64,000 nucleotides of DNA, from assembly GCA_028874075.1 (NCBI GenBank), contig JAPPLU010000034.1:1-64000 (forward strand), in the 5' to 3' direction. The notes under the pieces are model-generated. The model searched no databases, was not told the DNA's origin, and worked only from the letters and a program-made list of their open reading frames with translations. The stretch is from Chloroflexota bacterium. Lineage in GTDB: Bacteria; Chloroflexota; Dehalococcoidia; Lucifugimonadales; UBA3495. Positions 1 to 9,684 of this stretch are shown in pieces (position 1 is the first letter of the stretch; the number at the start of each line of letters is the position of its first letter). The translations under genes were made by a program, and so were the position numbers.

Positions 1-62
1 CTCCTTACTTCATTCCCTCACCTTACCAGCATAACTCGTCGTTGTAGTACTAGAATCGCGCT

Positions 63-1190
63 ATGGATACCAACCAAACCAGGTACTGGGTGGCATTGAA
101 CCAGGTTAAGAGACTGGGTGCCGTCCGATTCAAAAAACTTGAGAATCACTTCGATGATTTGGGCCGTGCCTGGGTGGCAGGCCCCAGGGAACTCCGAAAC
201 GCCGGCCTTGAAGATGGCGTAGTCTCTGCCTTGGTGGAGGCCCGCGGCCGCATATCGCCCGATGATGAAATGGACAGGTTGGAAAAGGCCGGTGTCCAGG
301 CGCTTACCTGGCGTGACCCGGCCTACCCGCCGCGCCTGAAGCACATTGACGACCCGCCCCCCGTGTTATACGTTAAGGGGACGCTTGTACCTGAAGACGA
401 AAGGGCAGTTGCCATTGTCGGCACTCGCAGCCCCACATCATACGGCCGGGAGGCTGCCGCCGCCCTTTCTGGCGACCTGGCCCGCTGCGGCATAACCATA
501 GTCAGCGGGCTGGCCCTGGGGGTGGACACCGTGTCCCACCGGGCTGCCCTTACCCAGGAAGGCCGCACCGTGGCCGTGGTGGCCAATGGCCTGGACCTGG
601 TCTATCCCAGGGACAATACCAGCCTTTGCCGGCAAATAGAAGAACAGGGTGCGGTGGTCAGCGAATACCCCCTGGGCACGCGGCCGGATCCCAGAGGTTT
701 TCCCCGGCGTAACCGCCTTATCAGTGGCATGAGCCTGGGCACCCTGGTGGTGGAGGCAGGAGAAAAGAGCGGGGCCCGCTGGACGGTTTACCACGCTCTG
801 GAGCAGAATAGAGAAGTATTCTGCGTGCCGGGCAGCATATTCTCTCCGGCAAGCAGGCTGACCAACCGCCTGATCCAGGACGGCGCCAAGCTGGTTTCTA
901 GCCATAAGGACATCCTGGCAGAACTTAACCTGACGGTGGTAACACGACAAATAGAGATGCGGTTGGCGGAAAGCCTGCCGCCCAGCCCGGACGCTGAAGG
1001 CGAGGTGGACCTGCTCCGCTGCCTGGACCACGAACCCACTCATATCGACGAAATAGGACGCAGCGCAAGCCTGCCCATCGCCACGGTGGGCAGCCTGCTG
1101 ACCATGCTGGAACTGAAAGGCCTGGTGAAGCAGGTGGGCGCTATGCACTACGTCCGCATCGGGGAGGCAACCCCTACCTATGGCAACTAA
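63..1190 (+). CDS. dprA: DNA-processing protein DprA (Rossmann-like DprA/Smf domain plus C-terminal winged helix)
   Basis: Motifs AIVGTRSPTSYGREAA, VSGLALGVDTVSHRAAL, NRLISGMSLGTLVVEAGEKSGA; followed by topA. Confidence 0.95.
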   Translation: MDTNQTRYWVALNQVKRLGAVRFKKLENHFDDLGRAWVAGPRELRNAGLEDGVVSALVEARGRISPDDEMDRLEKAGVQALTWRDPAYPPRLKHIDDPPPVLYVKGTLVPEDERAVAIVGTRSPTSYGREAAAALSGDLARCGITIVSGLALGVDTVSHRAALTQEGRTVAVVANGLDLVYPRDNTSLCRQIEEQGAVVSEYPLGTRPDPRGFPRRNRLISGMSLGTLVVEAGEKSGARWTVYHALEQNREVFCVPGSIFSPASRLTNRLIQDGAKLVSSHKDILAELNLTVVTRQIEMRLAESLPPSPDAEGEVDLLRCLDHEPTHIDEIGRSASLPIATVGSLLTMLELKGLVKQVGAMHYVRIGEATPTYGN

Positions 1191-3750
1191 GGAAACAACA
1201 TCCACGCGGGCCAAGTCCGGCAGCCGGAAGAAGCCCGACAGCATGACCTCCAAGACGGTCAAAGCCAAGGCTTCCCGCAGTAAGACAGCGGGCAAGTCGA
1301 CTGGCAAGGCCTCGGCCAAGTCATCCACCAAGGCCGCCGCGGGCCGCAAGTCCGCCGGTGCAACCGCTACCCGCTCCCGCGCCACTTCCCGTGCGTCAGG
1401 GGGCCTGGGCAAAACAGCCGGCAAGCGGCTGGTAATTGTGGAGTCTCCGGCCAAAGCCCGCACCGTAGGCCAGATTCTGGGCAACCGGTACGTGGTCACC
1501 GCGTCCCAGGGTCACGTTCGCGATTTGCCCAAGAGCAAGATGGGTGTCGACCTGGACAATGAATTTCAGCCCACCTATGTAACCATGCGGGACAAGATGC
1601 CCCTGGTCAAGGAAATCAAGCGGGCTGGGGACGAGGCGGCCGACATCTTCCTGGCTACCGACCCGGACCGGGAGGGCGAGGCCATATCCTGGCACCTGCA
1701 GACCGCCGCCGGCTGGGACAAGCCCAACGCCAAGGCCCCCAAGCGGGTGGTGTTCCACGAGATAACCAGGGACGCCGTGGAGGAGGCTTTCCAGCACCCA
1801 CGGGAAATCGACATGAAGCTGGTCAACGCCCAGCAGGCCCGCCGCATCCTGGACCGCCTGGTGGGCTACCAGATAAGTCCCCTGCTGGCCAAGCGGGTCC
1901 AGCGAGGCCTTTCTGCCGGACGGGTCCAGTCTGTAGCCCTGAAGCTGGTTACCGACCGTGAAAAGGAAATCGTGGCCTTCGTGCCCGAGGAGTCATGGAC
2001 GCTGGACGCGCAGCTTCACAAGTCTGTCGACCCGGCCACGAAAGCCCACCTGTTCCCGGCGTCGCTTCATTCCATAAAGGGCAGCCGCCGTCGCTTGACC
2101 ATTGGTGTCGAGGAGGAAGCCCGGGCTTACGAGGCCGAACTGAAGGACGCCGCCTACACCGTGGCCGAGGTTCGCAAGCGCGAAGTGCGCCAGCGTCCCG
2201 CCGCCCCCTTCACCACCAGTACCATGCAGCAGGAGGCCGGCCGTAAGCTTCGTTTTACCGCCCAGCGTACTATGTCTGTGGCCCAGCAGCTTTACGAGGG
2301 CCTGTCCGTGGGCAGTGAGGGTTCCGTGGGTCTGATCACCTATATGCGCACCGACTCCACGCAGGTGGCGGAAACGGCGGTCCAGGAGGCCCGCCAGTAC
2401 ATCCGTGGCAAGTATGGCAAGGAATACCTGCCCGACAAGCCCCGCAGCTACCGCACCCGCACCAAGGCAGCTCAGGAGGCCCACGAAGCCATCCGACCCA
2501 CGTCCATTGCCCGTACCCCGGAATCGCTGAAAGACCATCTGTCCGCGGAGCAGTTCCGGCTTTATGGGCTCATCTGGGCGCGCATGCTGGCCAGCCAGAT
2601 GGCCGACGCCCGCTCCGATGCCACCACGGTCAACATTGACGCCGACTGCAAAGCCCAGGCCAACGGCGAAGCGGGCCGGGTCTTTAACTTCCGCGCCACC
2701 GGATCGGTGCTCAAGTTCCCTGGTTTCCGCGCACTGTACCTGGAGGGGAGAGATGAAGGAGACGCCGAGGAGAACTCCAACTCCCTTCCGGAACTGGCCC
2801 AGGGCGACACGCTGAATTGCAACCAACTGGAGGCCAACCAGCACTTCACCCAGCCGCCCCCGCGCTTCACCGAGGCCACCCTGGTCAAGGCCATGGAGGA
2901 ACGGGGCATCGGCCGGCCCAGCACCTATGCCCCCACCATCGGTGTGCTGCTGGCCCGAAACTACGTCAACAAGGAAAACAACAGCCTGCACCCCACCGAC
3001 CTGGGTACCACTGTGTCCGACCTGCTGGCCCAGTTCTTTACCGACATTATGAACCCGGACTTCACGGCACAGATGGAGGAGAAGCTGGATGAGGTCTCCC
3101 AGGGTGAGCGGGACTGGATTCCCATGCTCCAGGACTTTTATGGGCCCTTCGCCCAGGAACTGCTCAACGCCAACGAGAATATGCCCCGGGTAAAGCCCGA
3201 CGATGAGGCTACCGACGAGGTCTGCCAGAACTGCGGCCTGCCAATGGTCATCAAGACGGGCCGGTTCGGCCGCTTTATGGCCTGCACCGGATACCCCCAG
3301 TGCCGCACCACTCGCCAGCTCAAAGAAGAGGGTGCCGAAGCCGCCGCCGATGTTGAAACCGACGAGGTCTGCGAACAGTGCGGCAAGCCCATGGTGCTGA
3401 AAACGGGCCGGTACGGCAAGTTCATCGCCTGCAGCAACTACCCCACCTGCAAGAATACCCATCCCATGAAGACGGGCGCTGCCTGCCCCGACTGCGGTGG
3501 CGACCTGGTGGAACGGGGCAGCCGGCGCGGTGTCTTCTTTGGCTGTTCCAACTATCCCGAGTGCAAGTACACCAGCAACCGGCGGCCTCTGCCAGACTCC
3601 TGCCCCGAATGCCAGGGCCTGATGGTGGTCAACCGCGACGGCAGCCACGCCTGCACCGTCTGCGCCTGGAAGGTGGAGGCGTCGGAGTCTAGCACCTCCG
3701 GCAGTGCGGATGGTGGCCGGGAGCAGGAACTGGCGGCGGTTGGGGACTGA
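1180..3750 (+). CDS. topA: DNA topoisomerase I with Lys/Ser/Ala-rich N-terminal extension and C-terminal zinc-ribbon repeats
   Basis: RLVIVESPAKARTVGQILG, DPDREGEAISWHL, active-site GLITYMRTDST, repeated CxxC...C ribbons; start overlaps dprA end by 11 nt. Confidence 0.97.
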   Translation: MATKETTSTRAKSGSRKKPDSMTSKTVKAKASRSKTAGKSTGKASAKSSTKAAAGRKSAGATATRSRATSRASGGLGKTAGKRLVIVESPAKARTVGQILGNRYVVTASQGHVRDLPKSKMGVDLDNEFQPTYVTMRDKMPLVKEIKRAGDEAADIFLATDPDREGEAISWHLQTAAGWDKPNAKAPKRVVFHEITRDAVEEAFQHPREIDMKLVNAQQARRILDRLVGYQISPLLAKRVQRGLSAGRVQSVALKLVTDREKEIVAFVPEESWTLDAQLHKSVDPATKAHLFPASLHSIKGSRRRLTIGVEEEARAYEAELKDAAYTVAEVRKREVRQRPAAPFTTSTMQQEAGRKLRFTAQRTMSVAQQLYEGLSVGSEGSVGLITYMRTDSTQVAETAVQEARQYIRGKYGKEYLPDKPRSYRTRTKAAQEAHEAIRPTSIARTPESLKDHLSAEQFRLYGLIWARMLASQMADARSDATTVNIDADCKAQANGEAGRVFNFRATGSVLKFPGFRALYLEGRDEGDAEENSNSLPELAQGDTLNCNQLEANQHFTQPPPRFTEATLVKAMEERGIGRPSTYAPTIGVLLARNYVNKENNSLHPTDLGTTVSDLLAQFFTDIMNPDFTAQMEEKLDEVSQGERDWIPMLQDFYGPFAQELLNANENMPRVKPDDEATDEVCQNCGLPMVIKTGRFGRFMACTGYPQCRTTRQLKEEGAEAAADVETDEVCEQCGKPMVLKTGRYGKFIACSNYPTCKNTHPMKTGAACPDCGGDLVERGSRRGVFFGCSNYPECKYTSNRRPLPDSCPECQGLMVVNRDGSHACTVCAWKVEASESSTSGSADGGREQELAAVGD

Positions 3751-3797
3751 ACTGTTGACTGCCTGATGTCATGAATCAGTCAATTCTCGCCGGAAAT

Positions 3798-3823
3798 GGG
3801 GCCAGGCAGAAGTGCCTGGCCCC
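3798..3823. terminator. Perfect hairpin downstream of topA (11-bp stem, 4-nt loop)
   Basis: GGGGCCAGGCA-gaag-TGCCTGGCCCC followed by aaaactta. Confidence 0.6.
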
Positions 3824-3986
3824 AAAACTTATCCACTGATCCAAAAGCCTGACGCTGAATGGGCGGCGAATAGGTGGGGGTCCCTGTCTAACCGACGGAA
3901 CTCGTCCAAACGGGGTGCTCCGCAACAACGCAATTCCCCGCTTTCAACTATAAGCTGGACTCATACCAATCCTTCGGGAGTCCGGC

Positions 3987-4967
3987 ATGGCCACCCTTAC
4001 CCACGACGTTGATGTCTCCCCCGAAATCCGGGAACTGCTGGAAAAGTATGAGAACTATCTGCGGGGACAGCGAAGTCTCTCCGATAACACGGTCCGGGTC
4101 TACCTGACCGACCTGGCTTCCTTTGACCGCTACATCAACGAATCGGGCCAGGACCTGACGGATATGAACCGGCGCATGGCCCGCAGCTACCTGGCCTGGC
4201 TGGCCACCGAAGCTCGGGAAACCCGGCACCCCTATTCCGGCCGTAAGCAAAAGGAGGGGTACGCCCGGGTCAGCATCGTCCGCAAGCTTACCGCCCTTCG
4301 TTCCTTCTACCGGTTCCTGGTCCAGCAGGGAATGTTCAAGCACTGTCCCGTACCGTCGGGACGCAGCCTGCAGGTAAAGGTGGAAAAGCCCCTGCCCTCT
4401 TTTATCGGCAAGCAGGAGACGGTCCGCCTGCTGGAGGCCCCGGACGAGGATGACCTGTACGGCATGCGGGACCGGGCCATCCTTGAGGTGCTGTATTCCT
4501 GCGGGGTGCGTCTGGCCGAAATCGAAGGCATGGACCTGCCTGACGTGAATTTCGACCAGCGCCAGATACTGGTGGAAGGCAAGGGTTCCAAGGAACGCTG
4601 GGTGCTCTTTGGTCAGCCCACCGCCAACGTGCTTCTGAAGTACCTGGAAGAGACCAGGCCCCAACTGCTGGACGGCCCCACCGAGGCCCTGTTCCTGAAC
4701 CGCTACGGCCAGCGGCTGTCCCGCCGCAGCATCGAGAAGCTGGTCAAGGGTTATGCCGCCCGGGCAGGCTTGCGGGACGGCGTCCACACCCACACCCTGC
4801 GGCATACCTTCGCCAGCCACATGCTGGAGGGCGATGCCGACCTGCGCGTCATTCAGGAACTGCTGGGCCATTCCAGTCCCACAACCACGCAGATTTACAC
4901 CCACATCACCAAGCAGGAAGCAAGAGCCGCCTACCTGAACTTCCACCCCCGGGCCCAAAGTGACTAG
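3987..4967 (+). CDS. Tyrosine recombinase XerC/XerD family
   Basis: SAM-like N domain and catalytic HTLRHTFASHMLEGDADLRVIQELLGHSSPTTTQIYTH. Confidence 0.93.
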   Translation: MATLTHDVDVSPEIRELLEKYENYLRGQRSLSDNTVRVYLTDLASFDRYINESGQDLTDMNRRMARSYLAWLATEARETRHPYSGRKQKEGYARVSIVRKLTALRSFYRFLVQQGMFKHCPVPSGRSLQVKVEKPLPSFIGKQETVRLLEAPDEDDLYGMRDRAILEVLYSCGVRLAEIEGMDLPDVNFDQRQILVEGKGSKERWVLFGQPTANVLLKYLEETRPQLLDGPTEALFLNRYGQRLSRRSIEKLVKGYAARAGLRDGVHTHTLRHTFASHMLEGDADLRVIQELLGHSSPTTTQIYTHITKQEARAAYLNFHPRAQSD

Positions 4968-5157
4968 CACAGGGAGCAGCGGCTAACACCAGACCGAGCC
5001 GCCGAAAAGTCCGGTAGGCTCCACGAAAGACAGGATTAACAACCCGGGAATTTTGCCTCGAAATTAGAGACAAGTCAGCCCGAACTTCGGGAACAAAACC
5101 GGAACAACATACGTCTTGTGGGATGTAACGAAAAAACCCTCAGGAGGTTTGCTCGAA

Positions 5158-7176
5158 ATGTTCCATGTACGACGCACCATAGTAATCCTTGGTCTGTCCC
5201 TCTTTACCATCGCTGCGGTGGCCTGTGGTAGCCAGGCAGCTTCCCCCAGCGAACCCTCAGAGGCGACAAGTTCAATGGAGGCGGAACGTCAGCAGCCCTC
5301 AGCCGCCGCCCAGTCCCAAACCTCGAGGCCAGCCCAACCCGCCTCCGAGCCGTCCCGCCAGCAGCCCAGCGACGCTTATTCTAGAGGCGGGCCCGCTTAC
5401 CCTACCGCTGTGCCCGAAGCTATGAGCCATGAAGCTCCGGAGGTGCTGGTGGAGTTCGAGCGCCAGGTTGAGGTAGGATCCTACGCCAGCGCTCCGTCTG
5501 CCGCCTCCACTGGCCCTTCCGGCCCGGTCGGCCCCGCTGGCGCGCAGGGCCCCGCCGGCCCTGCCGGGACAGATGGAGCGCAGGGGCCTGCTGTTCCCCA
5601 GGCGGCACCCGCTTCCGCCCCGACCCAGGCTCCCCAGGCCCAGGCAAGTTCCCAGTCCGGCGGGCCCGCTCCCACCGCCGTTCCGGCCACCGTTGCCAGG
5701 AGAGGCCCAACCGGCCAGTCTCAGCCCGGGGCCACCACCTTTCAGGACAACTGGCGCATTCCCGCCGTATCTACCTGGGAAGATGCGGTTTCCACCTTCA
5801 GCCTGGACACTGACCGCACTTCGTACCGCCTGGCCTTGAACTGGGCCAACCAGGGCTACGACGTGGAACCCGACTCGGTGCGTGCGGAGGAGTGGGTCAA
5901 CTCCTTCAACTACAACTACGGGCAGCCCAACCGGGACGATGAGTTTGCCATTTACACCGACGTCTACCGGCACCCTCTGGACGGCCGCAAGCACCTGGCC
6001 CGGGTGGCTTTCCAGGCTCCCAACCTGCGGGATGATTCCAGGCCACTCAACGTTACCCTGGTGCTGGACGCCTCCGGTTCCATGGCCGACGGCAACCGCA
6101 TCGCTATTGCTCGCGCCGCCGCCGACACCATCCGTGACAGCCTTGGAGACCAGGACCGCATCGCCGTAGTCCAGTTCACCGATACAGTCATCAATCGCTT
6201 GACGGTGGAGCACACCCGACCCGATGATCGCGACGTGCGCCGGTCGATAGACCGACTGGAACCCAACGGAGCCACCAACGTGCAGGCGGGCTTGGACTTG
6301 GGCGTGGAACTGGCCGATCAGGCACGCCGCCAGCGCCCCGACGCCTACAACTATGTCATTCTAATGTCCGACGGCGTGGCCAATGTGGATGCCACCAATC
6401 CCTTCGCCATCCTGGAAACGGCCGGCGACAACCAGCGCCGGAATCCCATCCGACTCGTTACCATCGGCGTGGGCATAGCCAACTACAACGATTACCTGCT
6501 GGAACAATTGGCCCAGCACGGCAACGGCTGGTATCGCTACCTGGACGACGTTCACCAGGCCCAGCAGACTTTCAGCCGCGATAACTGGCTGAATCTGGCA
6601 GTCCCCTTCGCCGACCAGACCCGTGCCCAGGTTACCTGGAACCCCGAGTACGTGCAGTCGTGGCGCATTGTGGGCTACGAGAACCGGGTAACTCCCGACG
6701 AGTTTTTCACCCAGAACCGAAAAGAGTTTGCGGAGATACCTTCCGGCGCGGCTACCACCGTATTCTATGAACTGGAACTGACCGACCAGCTTGATCGGCG
6801 GTCGGCCAGCACTGCCAAGCTGGGAGACATTGAACTGCGCTGGGTGGAACCCGATACCGGCGCCTCCCGTGAACAGTACTCCACCCTTTCCGGTCACTGG
6901 CGTCAGGACTTTGACGCTGTCAACGACCCCTACTTGAAGCTGGGTTCCATTGTCGCCCTGGCGGCCGACCGGTACAGTGCTCTGCCCTACCCCGGCCACC
7001 TGGACTACGGTTCGCTCAACTGGGAACTGTCGGAATTGAACCGGCAGCTCTGGACCCTTCAGCATGACCTTGGCAACCTCACGGCCTTCAACGACTTTGG
7101 CTACCTGCTGGACCACATGACCAGCTACATTCCGCCGGAACCGCCCCGCCCCGCCGATTCGGGGTACAGCCCGTAG
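5158..7176 (+). CDS. VWA-domain lipoprotein (YfbK-like) with collagen-like Gly-X-Y segment
   Basis: RBS aggagg before ATG 5158; lipobox-like AVACGSQ; MIDAS LVLDASGSMADGNR; VILMSDGVAN; GPSGPVGPAGAQGPAGPAGTDGAQGPA. Confidence 0.88.
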   Translation: MFHVRRTIVILGLSLFTIAAVACGSQAASPSEPSEATSSMEAERQQPSAAAQSQTSRPAQPASEPSRQQPSDAYSRGGPAYPTAVPEAMSHEAPEVLVEFERQVEVGSYASAPSAASTGPSGPVGPAGAQGPAGPAGTDGAQGPAVPQAAPASAPTQAPQAQASSQSGGPAPTAVPATVARRGPTGQSQPGATTFQDNWRIPAVSTWEDAVSTFSLDTDRTSYRLALNWANQGYDVEPDSVRAEEWVNSFNYNYGQPNRDDEFAIYTDVYRHPLDGRKHLARVAFQAPNLRDDSRPLNVTLVLDASGSMADGNRIAIARAAADTIRDSLGDQDRIAVVQFTDTVINRLTVEHTRPDDRDVRRSIDRLEPNGATNVQAGLDLGVELADQARRQRPDAYNYVILMSDGVANVDATNPFAILETAGDNQRRNPIRLVTIGVGIANYNDYLLEQLAQHGNGWYRYLDDVHQAQQTFSRDNWLNLAVPFADQTRAQVTWNPEYVQSWRIVGYENRVTPDEFFTQNRKEFAEIPSGAATTVFYELELTDQLDRRSASTAKLGDIELRWVEPDTGASREQYSTLSGHWRQDFDAVNDPYLKLGSIVALAADRYSALPYPGHLDYGSLNWELSELNRQLWTLQHDLGNLTAFNDFGYLLDHMTSYIPPEPPRPADSGYSP

Positions 7177-7211
7177 CCAAAGCTGGCGCATGCGTCACCT
7201 CTTCTTGTTCA

Positions 7212-7237
7212 GGGCCTGGAGAGAATTCTCCGGGCCC
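7212..7237. terminator. Hairpin after VWA gene
   Basis: GGGCCTGGAGA-gaat-TCTCCGGGCCC followed by ttgattt; one G.T pair. Confidence 0.5.
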
Positions 7238-7507
7238 TTGATTTGCGTTCGACCTAACCGAGAAGGAATGTTGTGTGGTCTGGATAACAGTCTGACCGGC
7301 GAGGTCTGGCTTCCAAGTAGACGGCGGTATTGTGCCCGGCTCAATCTGCCGCGTAGTTTCTCTTCCAGATCAGTTGAGTAGTTGGTATATACTTGAACCG
7401 AACTACGTCATTGCCTGGTAATAAGCGAATGACTATTGGTTGCCCCAGATCCTTGGGGGATTACAGAGATTCCTGACAGCTCATTTCAGAAAGGAAACGC
7501 GCCAACT

Positions 7508-7957
7508 ATGCCACGCATACTCGTTCTCAACGGCCCCAACATCAACGTTTTGGGACGTCGCAACCCCACCATCTACGGGACTTTGACCCTGGATGAAATA
7601 AACCGGCTCATCTCTGAACAGGCCGAGGCTCTCGGGATGGACGTCGTCTTCTACCAATCCAACCACGAAGGCGCTCTCATCGACCGTATCCAGGAAAGCT
7701 GGGGCAACATTGACGGCATCGTCATCAACCCCGGGGCCCTTACCCATTACGGCTACTCTCTCAAGGACGCCCTCATCGACGCTGTGGTGCCGGTCATCGA
7801 GGTCCACCTGGGCAACATCCATGCCCGCGAGGAGTGGCGCCGCCACTCCGTTGTGGCCGACATCGCCCGCGGTCAAATTGCAGGCTTTGGCTGGAGAAGC
7901 TATACTTCAGCTATAGAAATCATGGCAGGAATCATCGAAGAAGAGAGCGCCCCGTGA
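7508..7957 (+). CDS. aroQ: 3-dehydroquinate dehydratase, type II
   Basis: ILVLNGPNINVLGRRNPTIYG, FYQSNHEGALIDRIQ, VIEVHLGNIHAREEWR; RBS aaagga before ATG 7508. Confidence 0.95.
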   Translation: MPRILVLNGPNINVLGRRNPTIYGTLTLDEINRLISEQAEALGMDVVFYQSNHEGALIDRIQESWGNIDGIVINPGALTHYGYSLKDALIDAVVPVIEVHLGNIHAREEWRRHSVVADIARGQIAGFGWRSYTSAIEIMAGIIEEESAP

Positions 7958-9021
7958 AGGAACGCGTAACCCGACTGGCTGCCCAGCTGCCGGAGAAGGA
8001 ACTGGACGCCATCCTTATTTCCTCCCCCGAAAACCGCCACTACCTGTCGGGCTTCACCGGTTCCGCCGGGTACCTGTTTATCACCCCCCGGCGGCAGGTA
8101 CTCTTCACCGACTCCCGTTACACCGAGCAGGCGGGCAACCAGTCTCTCCACTTTGAAGTAATCCAGATTAAGCCCGGCCTGGACTGGCTGGTGGACGCCC
8201 TGAAGGAGACCGGCGTGAAGCGGGTCGGACTCGAGAGCGACAACATGACCGTCGCTTCATACAACCGGGTGCTGGACGCCATCAAGGAAAATGAAGAACT
8301 GGGCGGGACTTCCCTCATCGCCACCTCCGGCATCACCGATGAGTTGCGCGTCTTCAAGGACAAGGACGAACTGGCCCAGCTTCAGAAGGCCATTGACGCC
8401 TCCGACCGTGCAATGGAGGCCGTCTGTCCGACCATCCAGGCTGGTATGACCGAGAAGGAAGTGGCCTGGCGTATGGAAGTGGCCATGCGCGAGTTCGGTT
8501 CCGACAGCATCAGTTTCAACACCATAGTGGCCTCCGGACTCAACGGTGCCATGCCCCACCACCGTGCCGACGACACGGTAATCCGGGACGGCGAACCTAT
8601 CGTCATTGACATGGGCGCCCAGGTTAACGGCTACTGCAGCGACATCACCCGGACCGTCGTGGTGGGCGAACCCGACGAGATGTTCCACAAGATTTATAAC
8701 ATCGTGCTGGGAGCCCAGCTTACCGCCATCAACACGGTGCGCCCCGGCCTGACCGGCGAGGAATGCGACGCCTTGTCTCGCGTCATCATCGCCGAGGCCG
8801 GCTACGGCGATAACTTCGGCCACAGCCTGGGCCACGGCGTCGGCCTGGCCGTCCACGAAATCCCCCGGGTCGGCCCCAACGCCGAAAACGAGCTAAAGGC
8901 CAACATGGTCTTCACCATCGAACCCGGCATCTACCTCTCCGGCTGGGGCGGCGTCCGCATCGAGGACATAGTAGTCCTGGGCGAGGACGGGGCCGCGCCA
9001 ATGAGCAAGGCGGGGAAGTAG
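7954..9021 (+). CDS. M24-family metallopeptidase (Xaa-Pro peptidase)
   Basis: GTGA overlap with aroQ; IDMGAQVNGYCSDITRTVVVG, GHSLGHGVGLAVHEIPRV, FTIEPGIYLSGWGGVRIED. Confidence 0.9.
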   Translation: MKERVTRLAAQLPEKELDAILISSPENRHYLSGFTGSAGYLFITPRRQVLFTDSRYTEQAGNQSLHFEVIQIKPGLDWLVDALKETGVKRVGLESDNMTVASYNRVLDAIKENEELGGTSLIATSGITDELRVFKDKDELAQLQKAIDASDRAMEAVCPTIQAGMTEKEVAWRMEVAMREFGSDSISFNTIVASGLNGAMPHHRADDTVIRDGEPIVIDMGAQVNGYCSDITRTVVVGEPDEMFHKIYNIVLGAQLTAINTVRPGLTGEECDALSRVIIAEAGYGDNFGHSLGHGVGLAVHEIPRVGPNAENELKANMVFTIEPGIYLSGWGGVRIEDIVVLGEDGAAPMSKAGK

Positions 9022-9113
9022 GGAGACAAGTGGCAAAAGTGGGTGCCCGGGGCCTGAACCAATTATTGAGAGGTCAGGTCACCTCAAATGAAATTCGTGA
9101 GGAATAGACAGGT

Positions 9114-9680
9114 ATGAGCATTAACTTCAGCGACCTCAGCCGCAACATGGTAATAGAGCTGGACGGCCAGCCCTGGCAGGTCATGGACTACGAGCGGCAC
9201 AAGATGCAGCAGCGGGCCCCCGTTACCCGCATCAAGATGAAAAACCTGCTGTCCGGCGCGGTGGTGGAGCGCACCTTCCAGCGTTACGACACCGACTTCA
9301 CCGTTGCCGAGATCGACAATCGGGAGACCCAGTACCTCTACACCGACGGTACCTACTTCTACTTCCTGGACCAGGAGACCTTCGACCAGTACGAACTGAC
9401 CAAAGAGCAACTGGGCGATACCCTCAATTACCTGAAAGAAAACATGATCGCCGAAATGGTCTTCTACAAGGGTTCTCCCATCAACATGAACCTGCCAACC
9501 CACGTTGAACTGGCGGTTACCGACACCCCCCCGGCCTTCCGCGGCGACACCGCCCAGGGGGGCAACAAGCCGGCCACCCTGGAAACCGGCCTTCGCATCA
9601 ATGTTCCCATGTTCATCACCCCCGGCACCATCGTGAAGGTGGATACCCGCACCGGCCAGTACACGGAGCGGGTTAGCTAG
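9114..9680 (+). CDS. efp: Translation elongation factor P
   Basis: Full-length EF-P: DLSRNMVIELDGQPWQVMDYERHKMQQR...PMFITPGTIVKVDTRTGQYTERV. Confidence 0.97.
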   Translation: MSINFSDLSRNMVIELDGQPWQVMDYERHKMQQRAPVTRIKMKNLLSGAVVERTFQRYDTDFTVAEIDNRETQYLYTDGTYFYFLDQETFDQYELTKEQLGDTLNYLKENMIAEMVFYKGSPINMNLPTHVELAVTDTPPAFRGDTAQGGNKPATLETGLRINVPMFITPGTIVKVDTRTGQYTERVS

Positions 9681-9684
9681 CGTT

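Noticed and set aside
1993-3648. 551-aa ORF antisense to topA
   Set aside because: Antisense reading of a well-supported gene; compositionally biased Gly/Val/Ala/His sequence typical of GC-rich shadow ORFs.
3987-4967. Integrase marking a mobile island
   Set aside because: Sequence looks like a housekeeping XerC/D-type recombinase next to dprA-topA, a plausible chromosomal context; no att repeats or cargo seen.
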